Shown here: in pieces, positions 51,482 through 60,520 of the stretch
Numbering within the stretch: position 1 is the stretch's first letter
Layout of the letters: every line of letters starts with the position of its first letter
From: CAWBCI01 sp963787195
GTDB lineage: Bacteria; Bacteroidota; Bacteroidia; Bacteroidales; JAGOPY01
Assembly (NCBI GenBank): GCA_963787195.1
Contig: CAWBCI010000070.1
Span: 1 to 64,000 of the forward strand
Reading direction: 5' to 3'
DNA: 64,000 nt
Made by a program: the position numbers and the translations under genes
The notes under the pieces: generated by a model
The model's database searches: none
The model's input: only the letters and a program-made list of their open reading frames with translations
What the model was told of the DNA's origin: nothing

Positions 51482-51681
51482 AAATGGCTAATTATAGGTT
51501 TATAATGACTCGACTGTATAGAAGGATAAAATAAGTATCCTTCAAACTGATCCAAAGGAAGGTTAATAATCAATTCACTTGCTCAAAGAGTAAATGAGGC
51601 ATAAAGATACAATAATGAGAAGGCTAAGTAAAGACAGAAGATGTTAGTGGATAGCCCAGCGAGATTTCAGAAAGATAATTT

Positions 51682-52155
51682 CTAAATATTATCCAGGGTT
51701 CTTTCAATATAATCCCGGTAATCTTTTGTTTCAGGAATATATTCTTGGTTGAACAGGGGAGAAGAAATCAGAAAGTCGGCCGATGTGCGGTTGGATGCGG
51801 TTGGTATATTATAAAGTACAGCAATCCTGAGCAAAGCTTTCACATCCACATCATGAGGTTGTTGCTCCATCGGGTCCCAGAAAAATATCAGAATATCAAT
51901 TTTGCCTTCGGCTATCATGGCACCTAACTGCTGGTCGCCACCGAGGGGGCCGGATTTGAGCAGGAGCATTTCAAATTCCTTATCCTGGATACTAGTACGT
52001 TCCATGACCAAAGCATCCTGAACCAAACGACCTGTGGTTCCGGTACATATAAGCCTGTGGGGTGCCAGAATTTCTTTATTCCAGCGCACCCATTCCAGGA
52101 TATCCTTTTTCATCTTGTCGTGAGCGACAAGGGCAATGTTCTTTTTCAGAGGCAT
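51682..52155 (-). CDS. mgsA: Methylglyoxal synthase
   Basis: Converts dihydroxyacetone phosphate into methylglyoxal and phosphate, an overflow route bypassing lower glycolysis. Signatures: KKNIALVAHDKMKKDILEWV (His12), LICTGTTGRLVQ (phosphate-binding loop), LKSGPLGGDQQLGAMIAEGK with catalytic Asp74, and FFWDPMEQQPHDVDVKALLR with His101. The 157-residue length is normal. It stands between the patatin and FKBP genes with no obvious shared promoter. Confidence 0.95.
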   Translation of the reverse strand: MPLKKNIALVAHDKMKKDILEWVRWNKEILAPHRLICTGTTGRLVQDALVMERTSIQDKEFEMLLLKSGPLGGDQQLGAMIAEGKIDILIFFWDPMEQQPHDVDVKALLRIAVLYNIPTASNRTSADFLISSPLFNQEYIPETKDYRDYIERTLDNI

Positions 52156-52219
52156 TATATTTCCGTAAAAAGTTTTTTACAAATACGAAGAATGCCTGCA
52201 GCAAAATAAATAATAGGGA

Positions 52220-52648
52220 TCAGGCAATCTCTACAACCTTAATTTCAAATGTGAGATCTTTCCCGGCCAGGGGATGATTGGCATCTACCAGGATGCTATC
52301 TTCATTCACTTTAGTGATGGTGACTATCAGTTCACTTCCGTCAGGATTTTGGGAGACCAGTTGCATTCCTATCTGGGGTTCCATATCCTTGGGAAGCATC
52401 TCCTTTTTCACATCAAAAAGCATTTCATCATGATAAGGACCATAAGCTTCATCCGAAGGGATATTGATCTTTTTTGATTCATTCAGCGCCATATCGATCA
52501 CCGCATTTTCAAAACCCGGGATGAGACTTTTACTTCCTACCTTAAATTCCAGGGGTTCGCGATCAAGTGATGAATCAAAAATCTGTCCATCATTCAAAGT
52601 GCCGGTATAATGTACTTTTACCGTGTCATTCAGTTTAACTAATTGCAT
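52220..52648 (-). CDS. FKBP-type peptidyl-prolyl isomerase (SlyD-like)
   Basis: Prolyl isomerase/chaperone of 142 residues. The FKBP half appears as VKVHYTGTLNDGQIFDSSLD and SLIPGFENAVIDMALNESKK, with a SlyD-type insert-in-flap domain (IPSDEAYGPYHDEMLFDVKK to LIVTITKVNEDSILVDANHP) and a return to the FKBP fold in LAGKDLTFEIKVVEIA. There is no signal peptide and no long histidine tail, so it is cytosolic and probably not a nickel donor. It follows the RRM gene by 24 bp. Confidence 0.92.
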   Translation of the reverse strand: MQLVKLNDTVKVHYTGTLNDGQIFDSSLDREPLEFKVGSKSLIPGFENAVIDMALNESKKINIPSDEAYGPYHDEMLFDVKKEMLPKDMEPQIGMQLVSQNPDGSELIVTITKVNEDSILVDANHPLAGKDLTFEIKVVEIA

Positions 52649-52672
52649 ATTAAAAATTTGGATTAAAAATTT

Positions 52673-52924
52673 TTATCTTTCCTGAGGTGGCCGGGAGGGA
52701 TTGACCCTCATATTCCTGCCCAGGACTTCTTTCCCGTCGAGCTCTTTAATCGCTGCTTCTGCTTCACTATCATCAGGCATATCAACAAAACAAAAGCCTT
52801 TGGCACGGCCCGTCATTTTGTCCCTGATTATTTTAACTGATTCAACTGTCCCATAGTCGCTGAAGATTTTGCTAATATCTTCTTCACTCATGGAATAAGT
52901 GAGATTTCCTACATAAATTACCAT
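52673..52924 (-). CDS. Single-RRM RNA-binding protein
   Basis: An 83-residue protein consisting of one RNA recognition motif: RNP2 is VIYVGNL and RNP1 is AKGFCFVDM, with a short basic tail (NPSRPPQER). Such cold-inducible RRM proteins are common in Bacteroidota and cyanobacteria and act as RNA chaperones, taking the role that cold-shock proteins have elsewhere. It precedes the FKBP gene. A predicted promoter about 135 bases upstream gives a long 5' leader, as seen for cold-regulated mRNAs. Confidence 0.92.
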   Translation of the reverse strand: MVIYVGNLTYSMSEEDISKIFSDYGTVESVKIIRDKMTGRAKGFCFVDMPDDSEAEAAIKELDGKEVLGRNMRVNPSRPPQER

Positions 52925-53064
52925 TTTGAAAAAATTTTAATTAATAATAACTACTTAAACCACCTCAATGATTTAGTGATTGACTCAGAAAATTTTTATT
53001 AAATACTTAAGGACTTGCTGGTTGACGATAAGATTATTTAAGAACAAAATTTCCAAGTGATCGT

Positions 53065-53072
53065 CAAATATA
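53065..53072 (-). promoter_or_regulatory. Predicted -7 element of the RRM gene with overlapping 8-bp dyad
   Basis: TATATTTG on the minus strand. An inverted repeat TTGACGAT/ATCGTCAA (53022-53029 and 53060-53067) has one arm overlapping this box. The implied leader is about 135 bases. Confidence 0.35.
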
Positions 53073-53133
53073 CAATTTTTTAAAGAAATCAGATAATTTT
53101 CCGGGCTGCAATTGGAAATTGTATGACTAGGAT

Positions 53134-56100
53134 TTATTCCGGAAGCTTTATATTAATGATTTTCTGGGCATACCTGAAATCAACTTCCGGCAATGTCAAT
53201 TGCAGATCATAGAGTCTGTCTTCAATGGGAATAATATTTACATTATCAGCTGTGGGTTCCGTTTTTCCATCAGCCCAGAGCCCCAGATTATAAGATTTTC
53301 CGCTCTGTCCTTCAAAATGCAATGTATAGGTGCCATCATTAAAATCTGAAGAGAGCAGCCGGAGACCTTCGGATTCCTCCCCGGCCTCCGGATTATTCAG
53401 GATGGGAAGCAGGCATATGCCTCCATGATGCCTGACTTCAAGCTCCAGAGTTGTGCCCATCCGGAGATTGATAGCTTCGACAAGCCAGCCACCTATTTCC
53501 TGCATAACTCCTTCAAAGGGAACTTCTATTTGATCCATTTTCAATTCATCTATAATACTGCCGGGAGGAAGTACAATTTTCAGTTTCAGCTGGAGACTGC
53601 TTGTATCCGTTTTGGAAAAATAATAAACAGTGCCATTATCTTTTCTTTCAACCTTTAGATTAAAGAACTGCTCACCCATTCTGATATGATCGAAATTGAT
53701 ATGGTCCCAATCCTGAGGAAACCAGGGTTTGATTTCCAGTATTCCATCCTGCGTATCCACATTCATCCCTAGCATGCCTTCAATGGCCGGCTGCAGGGCC
53801 ATAGTCTCCGACCAGCACTGGTGGTGACATACTCCTGAAGGTAAATATTTTTCCCCGTTCAGGACTTCCTCTATATATCCCAGACCCCAGTTTTTGTATA
53901 CATTCAGGTTATCCATTGTGTGCGAGTAAGCTTGCAGGTAATTCCCGTTCCGGAATTCTGCCAGGGCGGCCCAGCCTGTGAACAGGGGCCAAACGCTGCC
54001 TGTATGATATCCTTCAGGATTGAAAAATGGACTTTGCTCCCCGATGATACGACAGCCCCAGTCTGATGTAAAAGCATTTGACGTGAGTACCGGAAGAACA
54101 TATTTTAGCTGTAAAGGTTCTGCCTGGCCGAAATAGGCCGGTATAGCAGCCATGATAGTGGGTTCGCTCATATAAGTGCCATCTTTCATCTTCCCATGAT
54201 AAAAATAATCCTGCTGATAGTTCCAATAGGATGTACTGATTATCTTTTTCACCAAAATGGATTCATTGGTATATTTATTGGATTCCGCCGTCAAGCCAAT
54301 TTCTTTAGCCATGCAGGCCGCTTCTTTGAGGGCGGCAGCCCAGCATGAACTCAGGTACAGTGAAGAATGTGAACCGAAAAGCTTTCCACCTTCAACCCAT
54401 CCATGCCCAACATTTGTATTCTCAATCAGATGGTCTCCATCCGTATCGGTAGAGTAACAGAAATCAATTGCCTTCAGGAGATATGGCCAGCTCTCCCGGA
54501 TAAAAGCAGTGTCCCGGCTATGCCTCAGGTAAAGGCCGGCAAGAACAATATATAATGGAGTAGCGTCAGCCGCATCATAGTGAACAATGCCTGAAGTAGA
54601 TAATTCATGATAGATTTTTCCATTGAGGTCTTGAAATCGCTGGTAAGTAGATAATACGTCCTTTACTTTTTCATAATCTCCATAATCCAGGAGGGCCATT
54701 CCGCTCCATTCCCCATCCCGGCCGAAATACCAGCCATAACCCGGACGGCCGCTCACAGCCTGTCCTCCATCCCAGCCTTTATCAGAAGTGGCATAGCCTG
54801 CAGTCAGAGAAGAGCCAATCCCGGGGGTGTTTACAAAGAACCTGTCTGTAGCCATCAAAGCCCAGGCATATGCCTTGTTGAAATTTGTATCAGGGCCACT
54901 TATTAAAAGAGAATTTGAGAGGATATCTTCACTATGTTTAAGAGCAGAATCATATATAGCAGAAGGCGAGGCGAGGGCTGCTTCGTAATACTTCCGTGTC
55001 GCTTCCAAACCTTCATCACTCGCTGCTATTGCAATATCCAACTCAGCTTTCATTTTTAAGGGAATTTCCAGGATGCCGCTGGACTGGAACTTTTCTGTTG
55101 CCACGCCTGTGAAATTCCCATTTTTGATCTGAAATGCTTCTGTCTGTCCCATCAAATGCATTGAAGGCTGTAGGTTTGTGCCAATGATGCCGGCAAAATC
55201 ACCACTCATGTCCTTCAACACAAATGCATTCAGTTCATCGCTCCAGGAATAGAAAATTTTACCAGGGACTTTCTCGGAATAGGGCCACATGAGACGGAAG
55301 TTGGAGCTAAAACGGCAATATAATCCGGCCGGGACCTTTCCATCGTACTTATAATGAATGATGGCCAGCGGTTTGTCAGGAGAAACCGTTATGACCTCTT
55401 TCAGACTGCCATTTCCGAACTTATAATTTCTAATAATTGATTCAGGAGTGGTAATTACTTCAGGATATTGATCATTCAGCCAATAAATACTATCTCCCTC
55501 ATCAAAGCGGATCCCCGTTTCTATATCCCGAAAACTCATAAAGGGATGTGTCCATATCTCCTGTATACCGCCTCGATCATTTCCCATCACAAGAATCCTT
55601 TCTCCTGCAACTTCAACATAATTTCCACTGGCTTTCTCACGATTTATATCAAGGGGTGATTTTTTAAGATCCCAGACTTCGGCATGCGGAATTTTAGCTT
55701 TTTCAGCATGATAATCAAAAGGCAGGACTTCATTTTTTCCGTAATACCAGTAATTCGCATTATCATCCGTAGATTTTCCTGTAAGATAATTCAGGATATT
55801 CAGGGTAAATTTTTCAAGATGTTGCTTATTTTTATTCGGCATGGAATATAGCATATACCCACCGACAGCGAATATCTTCCCTTTACCATAATCCATTTCC
55901 ACAATCAGTTTTGTGTTTTCCCTCAGAAAAATATAATCCCAGTCAACACCCACCACTTTAAAGTTTTGCGGAACATTTTTGCCGAAATAGCCTGTTTGAA
56001 GCAGGTTTGTGTCCTGCTCCGGTTTCAAAACATAAGATCCCCCGTTAAGACCCTCAAAAACAGGGTGTTTCCTAAAGGCATGGAAGCCCAACTGCCTGCC

Positions 56101-56544
56101 ATAACCCTCATCTTTACTCACTTTAGATCTTGTTTCAGGTTCGATTGGTTCTACCCCAAGCCATTTGATATATTCAAAGGCCTGGTTACTGAGTAAAAGA
56201 TTACCGCCATTTTTTACATAATTGAGGATATTTGAGAGTGTCTTTTTACGAAGTAATGCCTGGTCAAAGGCAAGGGTGTCATCTTTCTGCATCCAGATTA
56301 TCGGGTATTTATGCGGAGAGATTTTATTCCGGAAGAATTCTGTCCGGATCTCTTCAAATTCAAATTGATCATTCTTTAATAATAGAAATTTCAAAGCTTT
56401 AGTTTCATCTTTTTCAGCCTGATTATTTTTATCCATCCAAAGAGCAATCCGCTTAAGAGCCGGATGATCCTGCCCATTCAGAGTCATTGGAACTAAAGTA
56501 TAGAAGAGGAGGATTAATGTGGCGGGTAGCAGCTTTTTCATCAT
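53134..56544 (-). CDS. Large secreted GDE/amylo-alpha-1,6-glucosidase-like glycosidase with N-terminal GATase-like domain
   Basis: A signal peptide (residues 1-24) leads into a region of about 230 residues with a class-I glutamine-amidotransferase/ThuA-like fold (SNILNYVKNGGNLLLSNQAF, VEMDYGKGKIFAVGGYMLYS). A beta-sandwich follows (about 290-520), then an (alpha/alpha)6 barrel like glycogen-debranching GH133 or rhamnosidase proteins (GYGWYFGRDGEWSGMALLDY, NTNVGHGWVEGGKLFGSHSS, FTSDWGCRIIGEQSPFFNPE, CHHQCWSETMALQPAIEGM). A C-terminal sandwich ends it. Candidate acid residues are in RDGEW and GHGWVEGG. The substrate is unknown. At 1,136 residues it is longer than typical members. Confidence 0.72.
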   Translation of the reverse strand: MMKKLLPATLILLFYTLVPMTLNGQDHPALKRIALWMDKNNQAEKDETKALKFLLLKNDQFEFEEIRTEFFRNKISPHKYPIIWMQKDDTLAFDQALLRKKTLSNILNYVKNGGNLLLSNQAFEYIKWLGVEPIEPETRSKVSKDEGYGRQLGFHAFRKHPVFEGLNGGSYVLKPEQDTNLLQTGYFGKNVPQNFKVVGVDWDYIFLRENTKLIVEMDYGKGKIFAVGGYMLYSMPNKNKQHLEKFTLNILNYLTGKSTDDNANYWYYGKNEVLPFDYHAEKAKIPHAEVWDLKKSPLDINREKASGNYVEVAGERILVMGNDRGGIQEIWTHPFMSFRDIETGIRFDEGDSIYWLNDQYPEVITTPESIIRNYKFGNGSLKEVITVSPDKPLAIIHYKYDGKVPAGLYCRFSSNFRLMWPYSEKVPGKIFYSWSDELNAFVLKDMSGDFAGIIGTNLQPSMHLMGQTEAFQIKNGNFTGVATEKFQSSGILEIPLKMKAELDIAIAASDEGLEATRKYYEAALASPSAIYDSALKHSEDILSNSLLISGPDTNFNKAYAWALMATDRFFVNTPGIGSSLTAGYATSDKGWDGGQAVSGRPGYGWYFGRDGEWSGMALLDYGDYEKVKDVLSTYQRFQDLNGKIYHELSTSGIVHYDAADATPLYIVLAGLYLRHSRDTAFIRESWPYLLKAIDFCYSTDTDGDHLIENTNVGHGWVEGGKLFGSHSSLYLSSCWAAALKEAACMAKEIGLTAESNKYTNESILVKKIISTSYWNYQQDYFYHGKMKDGTYMSEPTIMAAIPAYFGQAEPLQLKYVLPVLTSNAFTSDWGCRIIGEQSPFFNPEGYHTGSVWPLFTGWAALAEFRNGNYLQAYSHTMDNLNVYKNWGLGYIEEVLNGEKYLPSGVCHHQCWSETMALQPAIEGMLGMNVDTQDGILEIKPWFPQDWDHINFDHIRMGEQFFNLKVERKDNGTVYYFSKTDTSSLQLKLKIVLPPGSIIDELKMDQIEVPFEGVMQEIGGWLVEAINLRMGTTLELEVRHHGGICLLPILNNPEAGEESEGLRLLSSDFNDGTYTLHFEGQSGKSYNLGLWADGKTEPTADNVNIIPIEDRLYDLQLTLPEVDFRYAQKIINIKLPE

Positions 56545-56904
56545 TCCAGGATATGATTATTTGAAAGGAATTCGAAGGTACAAATATTTCAGTCTGAATG
56601 TTTGAAAAAATATCTTCCTTCCTATGTAATAAACTTGCTTATTTTGTCGTAATAACTGCACAAATATTTATTAAAGTTTTATTGATTTATTTCTTTAATT
56701 TTTTGTAATTTTAGTAACGTTTCAAATTTTGTAAGTATTTGTGATGCATAAATTTTACGTAGGAGGTGAAATGAAATTTATGCTTGAACAAATCCGACGA
56801 AGTCGGAAAGTATAAGGCCTGTTCCAATTGGCAGGATAGAGATCTGGGGCTGGTCCCTGGTTTTATACTTCAAATTTGGAATTAAACTGATTAATTTTTT
56901 TAAA
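56545..56904. other. Intergenic region with candidate structured leader RNA
   Basis: No gene longer than 14 codons. The left third is plain AT-rich sequence upstream of the large glycosidase. The right half (56746-56870) is full of paired segments and is annotated separately as a structured leader. Confidence 0.5.
56746..56870 (+). ncRNA. Candidate structured 5' leader with a 14-codon mini-ORF
   Basis: Helices: GCATAAATTT/AAATTTATGC (56746-56755, 56774-56783); CCGAC-GAA-GTCGG (56794-56806); AAGTATAA/TTATACTT (56808-56815, 56863-56870), the last enclosing two hairpins, CCTG...CAGG (56818-56835) and GGG...CCC (56847-56857), as a three-way junction. The first loop holds AGGAGGTGAAATG, an unusually strong Shine-Dalgarno site before a frame at 56771-56815 (MKFMLEQIRRSRKV). 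A near-consensus promoter (TTTG-N18-AAATTTTG, 56702-56731) would start transcription just before it. Confidence 0.4.
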
Positions 56905-57642
56905 ATGAAAACTTTGATCAAAGTTGCCAACTTGTTGATCATGTTTCTGCCAGGCTTATTATATTCACAGGGTATTAATAAAAATGAGAATGCCGGAAAG
57001 TTTGTTAAAGCTCAAGAGCAGATCCTTGATCAGTCCTCCGGAAGTTTATCTCTTTTACAGGGAAATAAAGGAGGCGGAGGATATTTTTCTGCCGGATTTT
57101 CCGGACAAATGGGAATGTATCTGAATGATGACTGGGTTCCGGGTTACATAGTTTTAAACGATGGTACATCTTTCGACAAACTATTGCTCCGTTATGATAT
57201 TTATCATCAGCAGATGCAGTTTATTAAGGATAATGATACACTTGCAGTTAAGCAGCCCTGTGAGATTAAATATATACTGTTAGGTGACAGAAAGTTTATT
57301 CAAACCGAATTTAACAATGAAGGAGCTATTCAGAACGGTTATTTCGAGATGCTTACAGATGGGGATTGCAAGCTCCTTTTTCGCCGGCTGGTAAAATATC
57401 ATTTTACTTCAGATACTGGAAATGAAAATCCAAGGAAAGACTATGCCGGAGAGGGCCAATATTTTATCTGTAAGAAAGGGGATCATGTTGCCCGTCAAAT
57501 CCTGCCTGCCCGTAAAAGTATTCTAAGTGCATTTTCAGATGAAGAAAAAAATATGAAGGAGTTTATTAAGGTGAATAATTTGAAAATCAGAACAAAGGCT
57601 GATTTAAAGTTGGTCGTTGAATTTTATAATAGTTTAAAATAA
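56905..57642 (+). CDS. Secreted protein of unknown function
   Basis: A 245-residue product with a signal peptide (MKTLIKVANLLIMFLPGLLYS). The remainder has a glycine-rich stretch (QGNKGGGGYFSAGFSGQMGM) followed by a beta-rich domain (PGYIVLNDGTSFDKLLLRYD, HQQMQFIKDNDTLAV, FEMLTDGDCKLLFRRLVKYH) and a helical C-terminus (FSDEEKNMKEFIKVNNLKIR). Proteins with this pattern are common in Bacteroidota as hypothetical exported proteins, but I know no function. The long structured region upstream suggests post-transcriptional control. It converges on the fused glycosidase gene with only 21 bp between stops. Confidence 0.7.
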   Translation: MKTLIKVANLLIMFLPGLLYSQGINKNENAGKFVKAQEQILDQSSGSLSLLQGNKGGGGYFSAGFSGQMGMYLNDDWVPGYIVLNDGTSFDKLLLRYDIYHQQMQFIKDNDTLAVKQPCEIKYILLGDRKFIQTEFNNEGAIQNGYFEMLTDGDCKLLFRRLVKYHFTSDTGNENPRKDYAGEGQYFICKKGDHVARQILPARKSILSAFSDEEKNMKEFIKVNNLKIRTKADLKLVVEFYNSLK

Positions 57643-57663
57643 TTGAAATGGTCTCTCCAATTT

Positions 57664-60438
57664 TTAAGGATTATCCTGCCGATCTTTCACACATCTGAAT
57701 CCAAGCGTTGAATTCCTGTCAAAGCCGGGAGATACAAGTAAAAGCAATTGCTGCCAATCTGCGGGCTGCGGACCGCCTTTAACATACCACCAGCTGGAAG
57801 TGGGTTTATAAAAACTTCCTCCCTTCATCATCACAAAATAATATGTACCATTATCGTAAACATCCTGGGTAAACTGCCACACATTCCCGACCATATCATA
57901 AATCCCGAAAGGGCTCCTGCCTTTTGGAAATGCCTTAACTGCGGTGCTATGCCCTAAGGCATTATTGCACCTGCGGCTTAAAAATTCATTTCCCCATGGC
58001 CATTTTCTTCCGTCATTTCCCTGGGCTGCATATTGCCACTCTGTTTCAGTTGGCAACCTTTTTCCGGCCCAATGTGCATAGGCCTGTGCGTCGGCCAGGC
58101 TCACATAAACCACCGGGTGGTCCCTTAGTTCCTCCGGATATTTACCATGCTTCCAATGCTTAAGATAGTTGGATGTATCGGCAGTTTTGTAATTACTTTC
58201 CTGAATAAACTCATAATATTCCCGGTTGGTTACGGGATATTTATCCATATAGTAAGAAGACATTTTAACCGGGATGGATTTTTTTTGAACAGGGTATGGA
58301 ATGAACTGGTCTGTATTTCCAGCCATGAATTCAAAGACCCCGGCGGGTATTAAAACCATGCCTTCAGGGGGCTGCGATGCACCGGCTGTTTTTTCAAACT
58401 TGCTGATGAGCCTGGGGGTTCCGGGTTCGAGATATACGATGGTTTCATCCAGAAGTTCTTCATTATTAAATAATTGTAAAACAAATTTACCCTCATAGCT
58501 CCCGAAATGATCCATCAGCTTAATCTCCTGTTCATTAGGCTGGACAGTAATAAAATTTTCATTCTGATAGGAGGGCTCACCTGCCCAGATTTTCATTTTT
58601 TCGCCTTTCGATGCCTGAACTTTCAGAATTCCTTTATCCACTGTGGCTGAAATCACTGAAGGCAGGAGAGCAATACAATCGACATTTCCTTCAGTTCGGG
58701 TTCCCAGATCAAATTTATTGAAGGCATCAACTTTTATCCTTGCATATAGTTTCCCGTCCAGTGTGTCAGGAATAATTTCTTCATGGTGCCACAGACTCAC
58801 AAGGTGATGGTCTTTAAAAGCTTTTACTTCAAACTGGGGTCCTTCATATCCTTCAGGATTAAGGCTGAGAATTGTATAAACAGTTTTATTCTCAAGAGGC
58901 CATTCGTTTACCCAAATACTGTCATGCAAGCCAGTTATCAGCGGAGTCCAGTCATGAGCCAGGAATGAAGAAGTATTCTCTCTCAGGATTTGGGAAGTCT
59001 TTCCAAGGTACATCAGATCTTCCTCCATCGATTCGACCTGTCCTGGGGCAAAGGTGTTAAGTTCAGTCCCGTAGCCATTGAAAAAGGCTATGGATGCTTC
59101 CCTGCGGATGCGGCCATCATGGACCTGGCATACCCGGAATATTGCAAATTCAGGCTTTATCAGTTTATTCAGGTTGAGGGGAGGAGGAAGGTAAATTGCA
59201 TCATGAACCCTTCCTGAAACAATTCCGGGCATGTCTTTGGTGACTGCCATACCTTCGCTGTACATCACTACCCCTGGTTTTACGCTGTCGGCAGCATGCT
59301 GCAGCTCCAGGCTGGAAGCTCCCCGGGTATCGAGGACAACGCCATCGGCATCTGTTTCTTTTATCAGCCGGGCCATACCCTGGTAGGGATTTTCTTCACG
59401 GGTGCTTTCATCCCAGGGATTAAAGCAGATGAAAAACCGGGTCCCCAGCTTTTTTCCTTCCTCCGAAAACTTCTTCAGCTGTTCCAGGCCTCCCGGAAGA
59501 TCGGCAAAAAGATCCCACTGGTTTCGTTGATCTACCCCAAGCCGGGGCCAGGTAGGCCAGATTCCGAATACATCATAGCCGCCGAACAGTTTTTTTCCCT
59601 TCTCCAAAAAATCATAATAATGATATTCCCCTTTCTTCCAGTCATAAAAATCCTTGTTCCAGGCAAATTCAAGTCCGATGATATAATCATGCCTGATCCA
59701 CTGCAGATCTTCTCTTTCAAATAAAGTATTGTCAAAAGTATCGAGATCATATAAATATTTATCCCTGAAAACTTTCTTCAGTCCATTTTGCCATACACCG
59801 TTAAATTCTTCAAGATGTATAGTATATTCCACAGATCCTCCAGGAAAAACTATTGTCCGATACCTTCGCTTTGAACCCTGTTTTACCAGGGTTCTCCGGG
59901 CAAGGGCGCATATGGAGAATTCATCTCCTAAATTCATGGAAGCATAGCCAAGTTCCCAGGCATTGTCGGGTAGAATTACGCCTATCGGGCCCAGTCCCGG
60001 CCTGAATATCTTCGACCTTGCCAGATTCCAGGGCCCGCTTGAAGTCAGGTAGGGATGTTTGTCTGATTCTCCGAAAGGCACAATGTTTTCAATATCTATA
60101 GTGTCGGGGCTGTTATTGAAGATAGTGACTACTGCTTTCCAGCCAGTACCAGCAGTTTCTTCAGGGATTAATTCACCGCTTATTCCGTCATCGAACTGGA
60201 AGTAGTATTTGCCCTCTTTTAATTGGGCTTTGGCATCGAGCGTGTTATGTATTTTTCCATTTGCCAGGAAGCTCAGCAAGGGGATATCCGGGGCTATTTG
60301 CCATAACCTGGAATTTGCCTGGATATAATACTGGGCTCTTAAACCTGTCTGGGCGCTTATCTTCAATGACTGTGAATGAGCTGAGGGCATCACTAAAATG
60401 AATGTGATCAGCTTGAAAAGCCAGAATTTTTTCGACAT
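57664..60438 (-). CDS. Glycosidase-like protein fused to a formylglycine-generating-enzyme-type (SUMF1) domain
   Basis: A 924-residue exported protein (signal peptide 1-22). Residues about 25-230 form a beta-sandwich, and about 240-500 look like a TIM barrel of a glycoside-hydrolase kind (FGGYDVFGIWPTWPRLGVDQ, GTRFFICFNPWDE, TDADGVVLDTRGASSLELQH, PGVVMYSEGM; candidate acids in VVLDTRG and YSEG). A beta-rich linker follows. Residues about 690-920 are an FGE-sulfatase/SUMF1 domain (PEGMVLIPAGVFEFMAGNTD, MDKYPVTNREYYEFI, WAGKRLPTETEWQYAA, YDMVGNVWQFT, STLGFRCV). Only one of the two catalytic cysteines of true FGE seems present, so this domain probably binds rather than oxidises. Confidence 0.72.
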   Translation of the reverse strand: MSKKFWLFKLITFILVMPSAHSQSLKISAQTGLRAQYYIQANSRLWQIAPDIPLLSFLANGKIHNTLDAKAQLKEGKYYFQFDDGISGELIPEETAGTGWKAVVTIFNNSPDTIDIENIVPFGESDKHPYLTSSGPWNLARSKIFRPGLGPIGVILPDNAWELGYASMNLGDEFSICALARRTLVKQGSKRRYRTIVFPGGSVEYTIHLEEFNGVWQNGLKKVFRDKYLYDLDTFDNTLFEREDLQWIRHDYIIGLEFAWNKDFYDWKKGEYHYYDFLEKGKKLFGGYDVFGIWPTWPRLGVDQRNQWDLFADLPGGLEQLKKFSEEGKKLGTRFFICFNPWDESTREENPYQGMARLIKETDADGVVLDTRGASSLELQHAADSVKPGVVMYSEGMAVTKDMPGIVSGRVHDAIYLPPPLNLNKLIKPEFAIFRVCQVHDGRIRREASIAFFNGYGTELNTFAPGQVESMEEDLMYLGKTSQILRENTSSFLAHDWTPLITGLHDSIWVNEWPLENKTVYTILSLNPEGYEGPQFEVKAFKDHHLVSLWHHEEIIPDTLDGKLYARIKVDAFNKFDLGTRTEGNVDCIALLPSVISATVDKGILKVQASKGEKMKIWAGEPSYQNENFITVQPNEQEIKLMDHFGSYEGKFVLQLFNNEELLDETIVYLEPGTPRLISKFEKTAGASQPPEGMVLIPAGVFEFMAGNTDQFIPYPVQKKSIPVKMSSYYMDKYPVTNREYYEFIQESNYKTADTSNYLKHWKHGKYPEELRDHPVVYVSLADAQAYAHWAGKRLPTETEWQYAAQGNDGRKWPWGNEFLSRRCNNALGHSTAVKAFPKGRSPFGIYDMVGNVWQFTQDVYDNGTYYFVMMKGGSFYKPTSSWWYVKGGPQPADWQQLLLLVSPGFDRNSTLGFRCVKDRQDNP

Positions 60439-60463
60439 TTAAGATGATATTAAGGAAGACTAA

Positions 60464-60471
60464 CAAATATA
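60464..60471 (-). promoter_or_regulatory. Predicted -7 element of the glycosidase-SUMF1 gene
   Basis: TATATTTG on the minus strand, 25 bases before the ATG. It is paired with a divergent promoter 17 bp away. Confidence 0.4.
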
Positions 60472-60487
60472 CACTTTTTATATTTTG

Positions 60488-60495
60488 TAAGTTTG
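60488..60495 (+). promoter_or_regulatory. Predicted -7 element of the radical SAM gene
   Basis: TAAGTTTG lies 25 bases before the ATG. No clear -33 element. Confidence 0.4.
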
Positions 60496-60520
60496 CAATC
60501 CTCTTTTACAGCTATTAAAA

